NCBI RefSeq assembly: GCF_903645285.1
Contig: NZ_CAHJXN010000004.1
Location: 305-64,304 of the forward strand
Direction of reading: 5' to 3'
DNA length: 64,000 bases
DNA from: Streptococcus thalassemiae
Lineage (GTDB): Bacteria > Bacillota > Bacilli > Lactobacillales > Streptococcaceae
Positions 1-10,861 of this stretch are shown piece by piece; the first letter of the stretch is position 1; every line of letters begins with the position of its first letter. The notes under the pieces were generated by a model, which saw nothing but the letters and a program-made list of their open reading frames with translations, did not search any database and was not told where the DNA came from. The position numbers were made by a program, and so were the translations under genes.

Positions 1-28
1 TCGGATTTTATCCGAAGGGCTATTTTTG
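1..28 (+). terminator. Probable 3' part of a rho-independent terminator
   Basis: TCGGAT and ATCCGA form a perfect hairpin around a TTT loop, and the right arm continues as AGGGCT followed by ATTTTTG. The continued right arm suggests that the left arm starts before the window, so this is probably the end of a terminator for an unseen gene. The upstream gene cannot be seen. Confidence 0.5.
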
Positions 29-35
29 TATTTAG

Positions 36-55
36 GGGGCAAAAAAGGGGCAAAA
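36..55. repeat. Two direct repeats GGGGCAAAA beside the integrase remnant
   Basis: GGGGCAAAA occurs at 36-44 and again at 47-55, an 11-bp period, just after the stop codon of the integrase remnant. Short direct repeats in this position can be integrase arm-binding sites or part of an attachment site. No second copy of a core sequence is visible in the window, so attachment-site status is only inferred. Confidence 0.35.
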
Positions 56-59
56 CTTT

Positions 60-578
60 TTAAAAAATCTTTTTCATAACTTTATCCAGTACATTGATTG
101 CTTCATCTTTCATGTTCTTCGTGACGTGGGTGTAGATGGAAGTAGTGACTTCAGAGTCGGAATGACCACCCCTGTCCATGATTGTTTTTAGCGGAATTTT
201 ATTTTCAGCTAAAATGCTAATAGTTGTATGTCTGAAGATGTGAGGGGACAGATGTTTGGGGATTGGTTTTTTAAGGCGTTCGTTTGTTCGATGGAGAGAT
301 TTACTTAGAATAGAACTATGGATTGACCTACCAATGTTTGTGACTAATATACGAGTGCTTTTGTACCAATTTAGGTCAGTATTTTCACTGAGCTGGTTCA
401 GTTCAATCATTTTGTCTAGTATCTCAATTTCTCTTTTAGTTAAGTGGGTAGTTCGAAAGCTTGCAAAAGTCTTAGTACCGTCATCATCTGGAATGTATCG
501 GTTGAATGTTGTGTGGATGTCTAATGTCTTGCTATCTTTGTGATATTTGTCTGACGTAAGAGCAGCTAATATCTCCAA
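60..578 (-). pseudogene. Phage-type tyrosine integrase, C-terminal remnant
   Basis: The 172-residue product holds the catalytic end of a phage or ICE tyrosine recombinase. The HxxR motif (HIFRH), a downstream GGHS histidine and the tyrosine of SIYTHVT are all present. Family members are usually 350-400 residues, so the arm-binding and core-binding domains are missing. Reading the frame upstream gives LLNCLEILAAL where intact integrases have TGLRIGEILAL, so the first catalytic arginine is gone, and a stop follows near 615. The only available start is TTG. The rest of the element is not visible nearby. It is a decayed integrase that should not recombine. Confidence 0.8.
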
Positions 579-684
579 ACAATTGAGGAGGATAGAAGTT
601 TGATTAGTAGCTGACTAGTCCTTGTGTTATCTTGCTATATCGTGCAGCAATATTTCTATGTACAAGGTTCTAATACCTATATTT

Positions 685-713
685 TTGACAATAATATAAG
701 AAAATAGTATACT
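685..713 (+). promoter_or_regulatory. Strong sigma-A promoter
   Basis: TTGACA at 685-690 and TATACT at 708-713 are separated by exactly 17 bp. This near-consensus housekeeping promoter lies 45 bp before the GTG start of the YkvI-type gene. Confidence 0.8.
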
Positions 714-758
714 AAATAGACAGTCATTTATTGTAGTGATAACGGTTAGGAGAAAATA

Positions 759-2024
759 GTGTTAAAACGTATTTTAAATATAGCATTAGCTTATGTCGGT
801 GTTGTTATTGGTGCTGGACTATCTTCAGGCCAAGATTTAATGCAATACTTTGTTAGTTTTGGTAAATGGGGTATCATTGGAACGATTGTTCTTGGAATCA
901 TAAGTATTATTTTTGGTAAAATTATCATTACCTTAGGAAGCTATTTCCGTTCAAATGATCATTTTGAAGTTCTTTCCCAAATTGCCGGGCCTATTACTAA
1001 TAAGATTCTTGATTTTGCTTTAATTGTTTCCTGCTTTGTAATTGGTTTTGTTATGATTGCTGGGGCTGGTTCAAACCTTAACCAACAATTTGGTTTGCCA
1101 TTTTGGTTGGGAGGATTGATTTGTGCTATCTTGGTCATTATTGTCAGTTTTCTTAATTTTGAAAAGATTACCAGCGTTCTTGGGATATTTACTCCTTTGG
1201 TCTTTGTCATGATTATCATTATGGCAGTCCATACGTTCGTAGGGAAAAGTTTTGATTTTGAAGAGTTAGAAGCAATCACAGCTACACTTTCTTCTCCGAT
1301 GCCCAATGTATGGGTTTCTTTACTAAATTATTTCGCACTAACTGTTATGACTGGTGTATCCATGGCATTTGTCTTAGGAGGTTCTGTCATGAGAATTGGT
1401 GTTGCGGAAAAAAGTGGTCTCTTAGGTGGACTTGTAGTTAGTTTGATTATTACCGTAGCAACTGGTATTTTATACGCCAATATAAAACTTGTTTCAACTG
1501 TTGATATTCCTATGTTAACCATTGCGGAGCAGATTCATCCTCTATTTTCTTTGCTGTATGCTCTAATTATTTTTGGACTCATTTTTAATACAGCTTTCAG
1601 TTTATTTTATGCCTTGGCAAAACGTTTCTCTTCAAACAAACCTAAGAGCTTTTACCCTATTCTAATTGCTACGGTCGCTATAGGATATGGTTTATCTTTT
1701 ATGGGATTTAAAGAATTAGTCTCCATTATGTATCCTCTTTTAGGTTATGTCGGTTGTCTAATGCTGGTCATTTTAGCAGTGGCATGGATAAAAGAAAGAG
1801 GAAACATCAAAGGGGAAAAATCTTTAAGACGAAAGATGATTCGATTGATAACCAAAAAATATGACGATGAACAAGAATATACTATTAGAGATAAAGCGAC
1901 ATTTCACCAACTCGGTGAAGATTCTATTATAGATACTAAAAGTATCAAAAGTGATATCAAGGATTTGGTAAAAGAACAGTTTGTTGATGATGATGCAAAA
2001 CATGATGGAAGCATCTTATCTTAA
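759..2024 (+). CDS. YkvI-family integral membrane transporter-like protein
   Basis: This is a 421-residue polytopic membrane protein with about ten hydrophobic segments. The N-terminus (residues 10-25, VGVVIGAGLSSGQDL) carries the glycine-rich break in helix 1 typical of the APC/LeuT-fold superfamily, and the overall pattern matches the YkvI family. The substrate is unknown; amino-acid or ion symport is only a family-based guess. The C-terminal 75 residues are hydrophilic and charged and probably cytosolic. The start is GTG at 759 with AGGAGA at 748-753. The gene appears monocistronic, with its own strong promoter and a downstream hairpin terminator. Confidence 0.75.
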   Translation: MLKRILNIALAYVGVVIGAGLSSGQDLMQYFVSFGKWGIIGTIVLGIISIIFGKIIITLGSYFRSNDHFEVLSQIAGPITNKILDFALIVSCFVIGFVMIAGAGSNLNQQFGLPFWLGGLICAILVIIVSFLNFEKITSVLGIFTPLVFVMIIIMAVHTFVGKSFDFEELEAITATLSSPMPNVWVSLLNYFALTVMTGVSMAFVLGGSVMRIGVAEKSGLLGGLVVSLIITVATGILYANIKLVSTVDIPMLTIAEQIHPLFSLLYALIIFGLIFNTAFSLFYALAKRFSSNKPKSFYPILIATVAIGYGLSFMGFKELVSIMYPLLGYVGCLMLVILAVAWIKERGNIKGEKSLRRKMIRLITKKYDDEQEYTIRDKATFHQLGEDSIIDTKSIKSDIKDLVKEQFVDDDAKHDGSILS

Positions 2025-2066
2025 ATGATAATAAAGTTGGAGAAAAATCTTTAAAATCAGAAAAGT

Positions 2067-2108
2067 GCATGTTATCAGGTGTCAAAAACACTTGATAATA
2101 TGCCTTTT
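2067..2108 (+). terminator. Terminator of the YkvI-type gene
   Basis: An imperfect long stem joins GCATGTTATCAGGTGT at 2067-2082 to its near-complement at 2088-2103 and is followed by TTTTAT. It lies 43 bp after the stop codon. A related hairpin sits after lacR near 41425. Confidence 0.7.
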
Positions 2109-2127
2109 ATTGTAATACTAGATAATT

Positions 2128-2290
2128 TATATTCTCTTAAAAATTTCTTCAAACCATGTCAGTCTAATCTACAAATTCAAAACAGTGTCTTGAGCTGACC
2201 GCGTTAGTTTGATCTGTAACCTCAAAGTTCTGCTTTAAGCAAGCTGTGGCTAGATTTTTAGTTTGCTATTTGATTTTGATTGAGTATCAT
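2128..2290 (+). repeat. Degenerate BOX element (boxA-boxB-boxC)
   Basis: The left end resembles boxA (TTCTTCAAACCATGTCAG), the middle has boxB-like AAAACAGTGTCTTGAGC and CCTCAAAG, and the right end is boxC-like (TTTAGTTTGCTATTTGAT through GAGTAT). It has diverged clearly from the intact copies elsewhere in the window. The sequence from here to about 2640 holds no convincing gene. Confidence 0.7.
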
Positions 2291-2612
2291 TTCATATTCT
2301 CTTAAAAATTGAGTTTTTTCATCCTTAGCTGAACTGACTTTTGAAGTATTTTTATTTTCATAAATAGACACTAAACATTAACTCATCTATTTGCTAGTAG
2401 CTAGTCAGACAAAGACTGACTTATATATGGGGAAAATCTTCTTTCAAGTGAGTTTTATCTTTATCCGGAACTAGAAAATAGCAATTATATCTACGAACTA
2501 TATTCCATCGTGGGGAGGAGAGAGACTAGTTTGGATGATTAAGAATAACCTACTAGTAAAAAATAGATCATTTTTTAATATGAGATAAAAACCGATATTA
2601 AAAGCAATTTAT

Positions 2613-2641
2613 TTCTATTTTTTAACATTTCATTGTATAAT
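2613..2641 (+). promoter_or_regulatory. Possible promoter before the DagK-family gene
   Basis: TATAAT at 2636-2641 is a perfect -10 hexamer. The -35 region 17 bp upstream is poor (TTCTAT). A BOX copy lies between this promoter and the gene. Confidence 0.4.
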
Positions 2642-2676
2642 AGCAATATACGCAAATATCATGTGTCATTAGGTTA

Positions 2677-2791
2677 ATACTCTTAGAAAATCTTTTTAAA
2701 CCACGTCAGGCTAATATACAGACTCAAAACAGTGTCGTGAGTAGCCTGCGTCTAGTTTCCTAGTTTACGCCTTGATTTTCATCGAGAATAA
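2677..2791 (+). repeat. Degenerate BOX element in the 5' leader of the DagK-family gene
   Basis: It starts with ATACTCTTAGAAAATC and TTTAAACCACGTCAG and ends with TCCTAGTTTACGCCTTGA and CATCGAGAATA, matching boxA and boxC with a short middle part. The right end is 35 bp before the GTG start of the next gene, so it lies in that gene's leader. Confidence 0.75.
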
Positions 2792-2825
2792 CTTTTCTAT
2801 TTCAATTTTAAGGAGAAAATACAGA

Positions 2826-3713
2826 GTGAAAAAAATAATGCTAATTATCAATCCAACTTCTGGAGGAGAAAAAGCTTTAGATTACAAAGAGAAGCTGGAG
2901 AATAAAGCAAGAGAGTATTTTGATGATGTGGAAACTAAAATTACTCAAAAAGCCAAAGATGCTACAAATTTCGCAGAAGAAGCTGCTAGAGAAAGATATG
3001 AATCAATTCTAGTTTTTGGTGGAGATGGTACAGTCAATGAAGTTATTTCAGGGATTGCTGAAAGGGACTATATTCCTAAACTGGGAATTATACCAGGTGG
3101 TACTGGTAACCTGATTACAAAACTTTTAGAAATCAATCAAGATATTGACGGAGCTATTGAAGAGCTAGATTTCAATTTAACTGATAAGATTGATATCGGA
3201 AAAGCAAATGGTCACTATTTTGGATATATCTTTAGTATCGGGTCTCTCCCTGAAGCCATTCATAATGTTGAAATTGAAGATAAAACGAAATTTGGTATCT
3301 TGGCTTATGCAGTTAATACCATGAAGTCTGTCATGACAGATCAAGTCTTTAACATTAAAGTTGAAACTGAAAATGGAAATTACCTTGGGGAAGCAAGTCA
3401 TGTTTTAGTACTTCTAACAAATTATTTTGCCGATAAAAAAATTTTTGAAGAAAACAAGGATGGATATGCAAATATTCTCATTTTGAAAGATGCTTCTATA
3501 TTCTCTAAATTATCTTTGATTCCGGATTTGTTAAAAGGAGATCTTGTAGAGAATGAAAATATTGAATATATAAAGGCACGTACTATTAAAATTTCTTCTG
3601 ATATCGAATTAGAGTCGGATGTCGATGGTGATAAATCAGATAATCTACCAGTCGACATCAAGGTACTAGGACAACACATTGAAGTCTACTCTGGACCTAA
3701 GGAACAATCATAA
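2826..3713 (+). CDS. Diacylglycerol kinase-family lipid kinase
   Basis: This 295-residue protein has the DAGK catalytic signature: IINPTSGG near the N-terminus, FGGDGTVNEV (the nucleotide-binding GGDGT loop) and PGGTGNL. The family (DagK, BmrU, YegS) phosphorylates lipid alcohols; in Gram-positives DgkB recycles diacylglycerol from lipoteichoic-acid synthesis. I choose the GTG at 2826 because AGGAG lies at 2811-2815. The longer reading frame from 2772 would begin inside the BOX repeat and add residues unlike the family. It is probably a single-gene transcript, ended by the hairpin at 3719. The precise substrate is not shown by the sequence. Confidence 0.85.
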   Translation: MKKIMLIINPTSGGEKALDYKEKLENKAREYFDDVETKITQKAKDATNFAEEAARERYESILVFGGDGTVNEVISGIAERDYIPKLGIIPGGTGNLITKLLEINQDIDGAIEELDFNLTDKIDIGKANGHYFGYIFSIGSLPEAIHNVEIEDKTKFGILAYAVNTMKSVMTDQVFNIKVETENGNYLGEASHVLVLLTNYFADKKIFEENKDGYANILILKDASIFSKLSLIPDLLKGDLVENENIEYIKARTIKISSDIELESDVDGDKSDNLPVDIKVLGQHIEVYSGPKEQS

Positions 3714-3718
3714 AACTC

Positions 3719-3746
3719 AAAGCCTTGTTACCGAGGCTTTTTTATT
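3719..3746 (+). terminator. Terminator of the DagK-family gene
   Basis: AAAGCCT at 3719-3725 pairs with AGGCTTT at 3734-3740 around an 8-base loop and is followed by a T run. Confidence 0.85.
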
Positions 3747-3880
3747 ATGTGATTTTCAGTAGCCAGATTTATTCTATCTAATACAAGTAAAATTAAGTAT
3801 TTAAGATCTAGCAGATTTAGCATATGATGAATAAAAGAAAGGATGGCCTAAATATTTTAACAGATTTACGAGGCTAATCA

Positions 3881-3889
3881 TGGTATAAT
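3881..3889 (+). promoter_or_regulatory. Extended -10 promoter of rexBA
   Basis: TGGTATAAT is a perfect extended -10 element; no good -35 is visible. Transcription would begin near 3896. This argues against the ATG at 3898 as start and supports the ATG at 3922, which has GAGG five bases upstream. Confidence 0.65.
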
Positions 3890-3921
3890 AAAAGGTAATG
3901 AAAAATTCCAACGAGGCAGAG

Positions 3922-6900
3922 ATGAAATTACTTTATACTGATATTCGGACTTCTTTGACTGAGGTTCTAACCAGAGAGGCGGATGAGCTAGTTGCTGCTG
4001 GTAAGCGGGTTTTCTACATCGCCCCCAACTCTCTTTCTTTTGAAAAGGAACGTGCCGTGCTGGAATGCTTGTCCCAGCAGGCTTCTTTTGCGATTACCGT
4101 CACGCGTTTTGCTCAAATGGCTCGTTACCTGATTTTGAATGATTTGCCTGCCAAGACCAGTCTTGATGATATTGGTCTTGGGATGGTCTTTTATAAGTGT
4201 CTTGCGGCACTCGATCCCAAGGATTTACGTGTTTATGGTGCGATTAAGCAGGATCCTCAATTTATCCAGCAGTTGATTGAGCTTTACCACGAGATGACCA
4301 AAGCTCAGATGAGTTTTTTGGACTTGGAAAACTTGACTGATGAGGATAAGCGAGCGGATTTGCTCTTGATTTTTGAGAAAGTAACGGCTTATCTCAATCA
4401 AGGCCAGTTGGCTCAAGGAAGTCAGTTGTCCCATTTGATTGAAGCTATTGAGAATGACAAAGTTAGTAGTGATTTTACTCAAATCGCCTTGGTTATTGAT
4501 GGCTTTACTCGTTTTTCTGCTGAGGAAGAGCGAATTGTGGACCTACTTCATGGCAAGGGTGTTGAGATTATCATTGGAGCCTATGCTAGTAAGAAATCTT
4601 ATACCAGTCCTTTTAGCGAGGGGAATCTCTATCAAGCCAGTGTGGAGTTTCTCCATCATCTAGCCTCTAAATACCAAACACCTGCTCAGGATTGTTCTCA
4701 AACGCATGAGCAGATGGATAGTTTTGATAAGGCCTCTCGTTTATTGGAATCGTCCTATGACTTTTCAGAATTAACATTGGATGTCGATGAGAAGGACCGT
4801 GACAACTTACAAATCTGGTCTTGCTTGACGCAAAAAGAAGAGTTGGAATTGGTAGCCCGTAGTATTCGTCAGAAATTACATGAAAATGCAGACCTGAGTT
4901 ACAAGCATTTTCGTATTCTCTTGGGGGATGTAGCTTCTTACCAATTATCTCTTAAAACCATTTTTGACCAGTATCAGATTCCTTTCTATCTTGGTAGAAG
5001 CGAATCCATGGCTCATCATCCCTTGACACAGTTTGTCGAGTCTATTTTGGCTTTAAAACGCTATCGTTTCCGTCAGGAAGATTTGATAAACCTTCTCAGA
5101 ACAGGTTTGTATACCGACCTCAGTCAGGCTGATATTGACTCATTTGAGCAATATATCCGTTATCTTGGTATCAATGGCTTGCCAGCCTTTCAGCAAACCT
5201 TCACCAAATCCCACCACGGAAAATTTGATTTAGGACGTTTGAATGCTCTTCGTCTGCGTATTTTAACCCCTCTTGAGACTCTTTTTGCTAGCCGAAAACA
5301 AAAGTCTGAAAATCTCTTGCAAAAGTGGAATGTCTTTCTAAAAGAAGGAGCAGTAACTAAGCAGTTACAAGATTTAACAGCTACCATGAAAGCCCTAGAG
5401 CAGGAAAGACAGGCCGAAGTTTGGAAGGCATTCTGCCATGTTTTAGAACAATTTGCGACCGTTTTTGCTGATTCACAGGTTAGTCTAGAGGACTTCCTAG
5501 CCTTGCTCCATTCTGGAATGAGTCTATCTCAATACCGTACTATTCCAGCGACAGTGGGCACCGTTCTGGTGCAGAGTTACGATTTGATTGCGCCCTTAAC
5601 AGCTGACTTTGTCTATGCCATTGGTCTGACTCAGGATAATTTGCCAAAAATTGCTCAAAACACCAGTCTTTTGACAGACGAAGAAAGACAAAATTTAAAC
5701 CAAACGACTGAAGAGGGAGCGCAATTGCTGATTGCCAGCAGTGAAAATCTCAAGAAAAATCGCTACACTACGCTTTCCTTGGTCAATTCTGCTCGTAAGC
5801 AGTTGGTCTTGTCGGCTCCAAGCCTTTTTAATGAAAGTGAAAGCAAGGAATCAGCTTATCTTCAAGAGCTAGTTCATTTTGGATTTAGGCGGAGAGAGAG
5901 GAGGATGAATCACAAGGGGCTGTCTAAGGAGGATATGGGTTCCTATCACAGTCTTTTGTCTAGTCTGGTTGCCTATCACCAGCAGGGCGAGATGAGTGAG
6001 ACGGAGCAAGATTTGACATTTATTAAGGTTCTGGCGCGTGTCATGGGTAAAAAACTAGACCAGCAAGGTCTGGAAAATCTAGCCCTCCCAACCAGTCCAA
6101 GTAGCAAGCAGTTAGCTAAGGACACCTTACAAGCTCTCTATCCATCTGACAAGGAATTTTACCTGTCTACCTCTGGTTTGACGGAGTTTTACCGAAACCA
6201 ATACAGTTATTTCCTCCGTTATGTTTTAGGCTTGCAGGAAGAATTGCGCCTGCGTCCAGATGCCCGTAGTCACGGGAATTTTTTGCACCGCATTTTTGAA
6301 CGTGCCTTGCAGTTGCCTGACGAAGATTCTTTTGACCAACGTTTAGAACAAGCTATTCAAGAAACCAGTCAAGAGCGGGAATTTGAGGCTATTTATCAGG
6401 AAAGTTTGGAAGCCCAGTTTACCAAGGAAGTTTTGCTTGATGTTGCACGGACAACTGGACATATTCTCCGACACAATCCAGCCATCGAAACCATCAAAGA
6501 GGAAGCGAATTTCGGTGGGAAAGAGCAAGCCTTTATTCAATTGGACAATGGACGCAGTGTCTTTGTACGAGGTAAGGTTGACCGGATTGATCGTTTGAAA
6601 GCTGATGGAGCGATTGGAGTGGTAGACTACAAGTCGAGTTTAACTCAGTTCCAGTTTCCTCATTTCTTTAATGGGCTTAATTCTCAGTTGCCAACCTATT
6701 TAGCTGCCTTAAAAAGAGAAGGGGAGCAGAACTTTTTTGGTGCTATGTACTTGGAAATGGCTGAGCCCGTCCAATCTCTGATGGCCGTTAAAAGTCTGGC
6801 AGGTGCAGTAGTAGAAGCTAGCAAGTCAATGAAATACCAAGGACTCTTTTTAGAAAAAGAAAGCAGTCATTTGGGCGAATTTTACAATAAAAACAAGGCC

Positions 6901-7197
6901 AATCAGCTGACGGATGAGGAATTCCAGCTCCTGCTGGACTACAATGCCCATCTTTACAAGAAAGCAGCTGAGAAGATTTTAGCAGGTCAGTTCGCCATTA
7001 ACCCTTATACTGAAAATGGCAGAAGTATTGCCCCATACGTCCAGCAACATCAAGCCATCACAGGATTTGAAGCCAATTACCACTTGGGCCAAGCCCGTTT
7101 TCTAGAAAAGTTGGACTTAACTGATGGCAAGCGTCTTGTCGGAGAAAAACTCAAGCAAGCTTGGTTTGAAAAAATAAGAGAGGAGTTGAATCGATGA
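3922..7197 (+). CDS. rexB: RexB (AddB), helicase-nuclease subunit B
   Basis: RexB is the partner subunit of the RexAB (AddAB-type) helicase-nuclease that resects double-strand breaks and prepares ends for RecA loading in the cytoplasm. The 1091-residue product starts [12 protein letters not shown], the length and start I remember for pneumococcal RexB. The C-terminal RecB-type nuclease motif is visible as GKVDRIDR followed by VVDYKSS. The cysteines that hold the iron-sulfur cluster in Bacillus AddB are absent: [12 protein letters not shown] stands where a Cys-Pro-Phe is expected, and the C-terminus has no cysteine. This suggests the streptococcal type without a cluster. The stop overlaps the rexA start (ATGA), so the two are translationally coupled. 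Confidence 0.95.
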   Translation: MKLLYTDIRTSLTEVLTREADELVAAGKRVFYIAPNSLSFEKERAVLECLSQQASFAITVTRFAQMARYLILNDLPAKTSLDDIGLGMVFYKCLAALDPKDLRVYGAIKQDPQFIQQLIELYHEMTKAQMSFLDLENLTDEDKRADLLLIFEKVTAYLNQGQLAQGSQLSHLIEAIENDKVSSDFTQIALVIDGFTRFSAEEERIVDLLHGKGVEIIIGAYASKKSYTSPFSEGNLYQASVEFLHHLASKYQTPAQDCSQTHEQMDSFDKASRLLESSYDFSELTLDVDEKDRDNLQIWSCLTQKEELELVARSIRQKLHENADLSYKHFRILLGDVASYQLSLKTIFDQYQIPFYLGRSESMAHHPLTQFVESILALKRYRFRQEDLINLLRTGLYTDLSQADIDSFEQYIRYLGINGLPAFQQTFTKSHHGKFDLGRLNALRLRILTPLETLFASRKQKSENLLQKWNVFLKEGAVTKQLQDLTATMKALEQERQAEVWKAFCHVLEQFATVFADSQVSLEDFLALLHSGMSLSQYRTIPATVGTVLVQSYDLIAPLTADFVYAIGLTQDNLPKIAQNTSLLTDEERQNLNQTTEEGAQLLIASSENLKKNRYTTLSLVNSARKQLVLSAPSLFNESESKESAYLQELVHFGFRRRERRMNHKGLSKEDMGSYHSLLSSLVAYHQQGEMSETEQDLTFIKVLARVMGKKLDQQGLENLALPTSPSSKQLAKDTLQALYPSDKEFYLSTSGLTEFYRNQYSYFLRYVLGLQEELRLRPDARSHGNFLHRIFERALQLPDEDSFDQRLEQAIQETSQEREFEAIYQESLEAQFTKEVLLDVARTTGHILRHNPAIETIKEEANFGGKEQAFIQLDNGRSVFVRGKVDRIDRLKADGAIGVVDYKSSLTQFQFPHFFNGLNSQLPTYLAALKREGEQNFFGAMYLEMAEPVQSLMAVKSLAGAVVEASKSMKYQGLFLEKESSHLGEFYNKNKANQLTDEEFQLLLDYNAHLYKKAAEKILAGQFAINPYTENGRSIAPYVQQHQAITGFEANYHLGQARFLEKLDLTDGKRLVGEKLKQAWFEKIREELNR

Positions 7198-10100
7198 AGC
7201 CTATTCCCTTTTTAACTGAGAAGGAAATTCAAAAACTGCAAGAAGCAGAAGCGCATTCGAGCAAGGAACAAAAGAAAACTGCCGAGCAAATTGAAGCCAT
7301 CTACACTTCTGGTCAAAATATCCTTGTTTCAGCGTCGGCTGGTTCTGGGAAGACCTTTGTCATGGCCGAGCGCATTCTGGATCAATTGGCGCGTGGTGTC
7401 GAAATTTCTCAACTCTTTATCTCAACCTTTACCGTTAAGGCTGCCACAGAGCTTAAGGAACGTTTGGAGAAAAAAATCAGCCAACAAATCCAAGAAACGG
7501 ATGATGTCGAGCTCAAACAACACTTGGGTCGCCAGTTGGCAGACCTACCCAATGCTGCCATCGGAACCATGGACTCTTTCACACAAAAATTCCTTGGTAA
7601 ACATGGCTATCTGCTTGACATTGCGCCTAATTTCCGTATTTTACAAAACCAAAGCGAGCAACTTCTTCTAAAAAACGAAGTCTTTCATGAGGTATTTGAA
7701 GCCCATTACCAAAGCAAACAGAAAGAGAAGTTTAGTCATTTGCTGAAAAACTTTGCTGGACGTGGAAAAGATGAACGGGGGCTACGCCAGCAAGTCTATA
7801 AAATTTATGACTTCCTCCAATCCACCAGTAATCCGCAAAAGTGGCTGAGTGAATCTTTCCTCAAAGGCTTTGAAAAAGCTGATTTTAGCAGTGAAAAAGA
7901 AAAACTGACCACACAAATCCAGCAAGCCCTTTGGGATTTGAAAAGCTTTTTCCGTTATCATCTGGATAATGATGCCAAGGAATTTGCAAAGGCTGCTTAT
8001 TTAGAAAATATCCAGTTAGTTCTGGATGAAATTGGCTCCCTAAATCAGGAGTCCGATGGTCAGGCTTATCAGGCAGTACTTGCGCGTGTTGTCGCAATCT
8101 CTAAAGAGAAAAATGGTCGAGCTCTGACGAATGCCAGTCGTAAGGCTGATTTGAAGCCACTGGCTGATGCCTACAACGAAGAGAGAAAGATCCAGTTTGC
8201 TGAACTGGGACAACTAGCAGACCAGTTAACGATTCTTGACTATCAAGAACGTTATCATGGAGATACATGGGAACTAGCTAAGACTTTCCAAACCTTCATG
8301 GGTGATTTTGTAGAAGCTTATCGTCAGCGTAAACGTCAGGAAAATGCCTTTGAATTCGCTGATATTAGCCATTACACCATTGAGATTTTAGAGAATTTCC
8401 CGCAAGTTCGTGAGGCTTATCAGGAGCGTTTCCACGAAGTCATGGTCGATGAGTATCAGGATACCAACCACATTCAAGAACGGATGCTGGAATTGCTGTC
8501 GAATGGTCACAATCGCTTTATGGTGGGAGATATCAAGCAATCTATCTATCGTTTCCGTCAGGCAGATCCGCAGATTTTCAATGAGAAATTCCAACGCTAT
8601 GCGCAAAATCCCCAAGAAGGCAAGCTCATTCTCCTCAAGGAAAATTTCCGAAGTAGTTCAGAAGTGCTGTCAGCAACCAATGATGTCTTTGAACGTCTCA
8701 TGGACCAAGAGGTCGGCGAAATCAACTATGATAACATGCACCAGCTTGTTTTTGCCAATACCAAACTGACTCCTAATCCAGAAAACAAAGCAGAATTGCT
8801 CCTCTACGATAAGGACGACTCAAATGAGGAAGAAGAGAGTCAAACAGAAACGAAACTAACAGGCGAAATGCGCTTAGTTATCAAGGAAATCCTTAAACTT
8901 CATCAGGAACAAGGTGTTGCCTTTAAAGAAATCGCCCTTCTGACCTCCAGCCGCAGTCGTAATGACCAGATTCTTCTCGCCCTGTCTGAGTACGGGATTC
9001 CTGTCAAAACTGACGGAGAGCAAAACAATTACCTCCAATCCCTAGAAGTACAAGTCATGCTGGACACCCTTCGTGTTATTCACAATCCCCTGCAAGACTA
9101 TGCCTTGGTTGCCCTTATGAAGTCTCCTATGTTTAGCTTTGATGAAGACGAGTTAGCACGTTTGTCCCTTCAGAAAGCAGAGGATAAAGTCCAAGAAAAT
9201 CTCTATGAAAAACTGGTCAATGCACAAAAAATGGTAACAAGCCAGAAAAACTTGATTCACACCGCTCTAGCTGAGAAACTAAACCAATTCATGGATATAT
9301 TGGCTTCTTGGCGACTGTATTCCAAAACCCACTCCCTCTATGACTTGATTTGGAAGATTTACAACGACCGTTTTTATTATGATTATGTGGGAGCTTTGCC
9401 AAATGGGCCTGCTAGACAGACCAATCTCTATGCCCTAGCACTGCGTGCTGATCAATTTGAAAAGAGCAATTTCAAGGGCTTGTCGCGTTTTATTGGTATG
9501 ATTGACCAGGTTTTAGAAGCCCAGCACGATTTGGCAAGCGTGGCCGTCGCACCGCCAAAAGATGCAGTAGAGCTCATGACCATCCACAAGAGTAAAGGGC
9601 TGGAGTTTCCTTACGTCTTTATTCTCAATATGGATCAAGATTTCAACAAGCAAGACAGCATGTCAGAGGTCATTCTCAGCCGTAAAAATGGACTTGGTGT
9701 CAAATATATTGCCAAAATGGGGACAGGAGCAGTGGAAGAACACTATCCTAAAACCATCAAACTCTCCATTCCTAGCCTGACCTATAGACAGAACGAAGAA
9801 GAATTACAGCTGGCAAGCTATTCTGAGCAAATGCGTCTGCTGTATGTTGCCATGACGAGGGCTGAGAAAAAGCTCTATCTTGTCGGCAAGGGTTCTCGCG
9901 AAAAGTTGGAAGCCAAGGAATATCCAGCAGCTAAAAATGGAAAACTAATTAGCAATACTAGACTGCAAGCACGGAATTTCCAAGATTGGCTTTGGGCTAT
10001 CAGTAAAGTGTTTACTAAGGACAAACTCAACTTTAGTTATCGTTTTGTTGGAGAAGAACAGTTGACCAGAGAAGCTATCGGAGAGTTAGAAAACAAGAGT

Positions 10101-10844
10101 CCTCTACAAGATAGCTCCCAAGCAGACAATCGCCAGTCTGAAACCATTAAAGAAGCCCTTGAAATGCTGAAAGAGGTGGAAGTTTATAATAGTATTCACC
10201 GCGCAGCCATTGAACTTCCTAGTGTTCAAACCCCAAGTCAAATCAAGAAATTCTACGAACCAGTTATGGATATGGAGGGTGTCGAGATTGCAGGTCAAGG
10301 CCAGTCAGTAGACAAGAAAATTAGCTTTGATTTACCAGATTTTTCAACCAAAGAAAAGGTAACAGGAGCTGAGATTGGTAGTGCTACCCACGAACTCATG
10401 CAGAGAATGGACCTCAGTCAGCGACCAACGCTTGCTAGTCTGACAGAAACTCTCAAACAAGTTCAAACCAGCCCAGCTGTCAGAGACAAGATCAATCTTG
10501 CTAAAATTCTTGCATTCTTTGACACAGCGCTCGGTCAGGAAATTCTCGCTAATACCAACCATCTCTACCGCGAGCAACCTTTCTCCATGCTCAAACGAGA
10601 TCAAAAGAGTAACGAAAACTTTGTTGTCCGTGGTATCCTTGATGGCTATCTGCTTTACGAGGACAGAATCGTTCTGTTCGACTATAAGACAGACCGCTAT
10701 GATGAACCAAGTCAACTCGTAGACCGTTATCGTGGTCAGTTAGCGCTATACGGAGAAGCTCTATCTCGAGCCTATTCGATTGAAAATATTGAAAAATATT
10801 TGATTTTACTCGGTAAAGACGAGGTTCAAGTTGTAAAAGTATAA
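7194..10844 (+). CDS. rexA: RexA (AddA), UvrD-type helicase-nuclease subunit A
   Basis: This 1216-residue superfamily 1 helicase has a fused C-terminal nuclease. Visible parts are Walker A ASAGSGKT at residues 47-54, Walker B VDEYQDTN, the motif [28 protein letters not shown], the late helicase motif [16 protein letters not shown], and the nuclease triad region [12 protein letters not shown] followed by LFDYKTDRY. With RexB it unwinds and degrades DNA from double-strand ends until it meets a Chi sequence (GCGCGTG in Lactococcus). The start ATG overlaps the rexB stop. An unrecognised gene follows after 17 bp with a strong ribosome-binding site, so a three-gene operon is likely. Confidence 0.96.
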   Translation: MKPIPFLTEKEIQKLQEAEAHSSKEQKKTAEQIEAIYTSGQNILVSASAGSGKTFVMAERILDQLARGVEISQLFISTFTVKAATELKERLEKKISQQIQETDDVELKQHLGRQLADLPNAAIGTMDSFTQKFLGKHGYLLDIAPNFRILQNQSEQLLLKNEVFHEVFEAHYQSKQKEKFSHLLKNFAGRGKDERGLRQQVYKIYDFLQSTSNPQKWLSESFLKGFEKADFSSEKEKLTTQIQQALWDLKSFFRYHLDNDAKEFAKAAYLENIQLVLDEIGSLNQESDGQAYQAVLARVVAISKEKNGRALTNASRKADLKPLADAYNEERKIQFAELGQLADQLTILDYQERYHGDTWELAKTFQTFMGDFVEAYRQRKRQENAFEFADISHYTIEILENFPQVREAYQERFHEVMVDEYQDTNHIQERMLELLSNGHNRFMVGDIKQSIYRFRQADPQIFNEKFQRYAQNPQEGKLILLKENFRSSSEVLSATNDVFERLMDQEVGEINYDNMHQLVFANTKLTPNPENKAELLLYDKDDSNEEEESQTETKLTGEMRLVIKEILKLHQEQGVAFKEIALLTSSRSRNDQILLALSEYGIPVKTDGEQNNYLQSLEVQVMLDTLRVIHNPLQDYALVALMKSPMFSFDEDELARLSLQKAEDKVQENLYEKLVNAQKMVTSQKNLIHTALAEKLNQFMDILASWRLYSKTHSLYDLIWKIYNDRFYYDYVGALPNGPARQTNLYALALRADQFEKSNFKGLSRFIGMIDQVLEAQHDLASVAVAPPKDAVELMTIHKSKGLEFPYVFILNMDQDFNKQDSMSEVILSRKNGLGVKYIAKMGTGAVEEHYPKTIKLSIPSLTYRQNEEELQLASYSEQMRLLYVAMTRAEKKLYLVGKGSREKLEAKEYPAAKNGKLISNTRLQARNFQDWLWAISKVFTKDKLNFSYRFVGEEQLTREAIGELENKSPLQDSSQADNRQSETIKEALEMLKEVEVYNSIHRAAIELPSVQTPSQIKKFYEPVMDMEGVEIAGQGQSVDKKISFDLPDFSTKEKVTGAEIGSATHELMQRMDLSQRPTLASLTETLKQVQTSPAVRDKINLAKILAFFDTALGQEILANTNHLYREQPFSMLKRDQKSNENFVVRGILDGYLLYEDRIVLFDYKTDRYDEPSQLVDRYRGQLALYGEALSRAYSIENIEKYLILLGKDEVQVVKV

Positions 10845-10861
10845 TCTAGAAAGGAGACCTC

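Noticed and set aside
256..543. 95-codon frame on + opposite the integrase remnant
   Set aside because: Antisense shadow of the integrase, with low-complexity hydrophobic composition.
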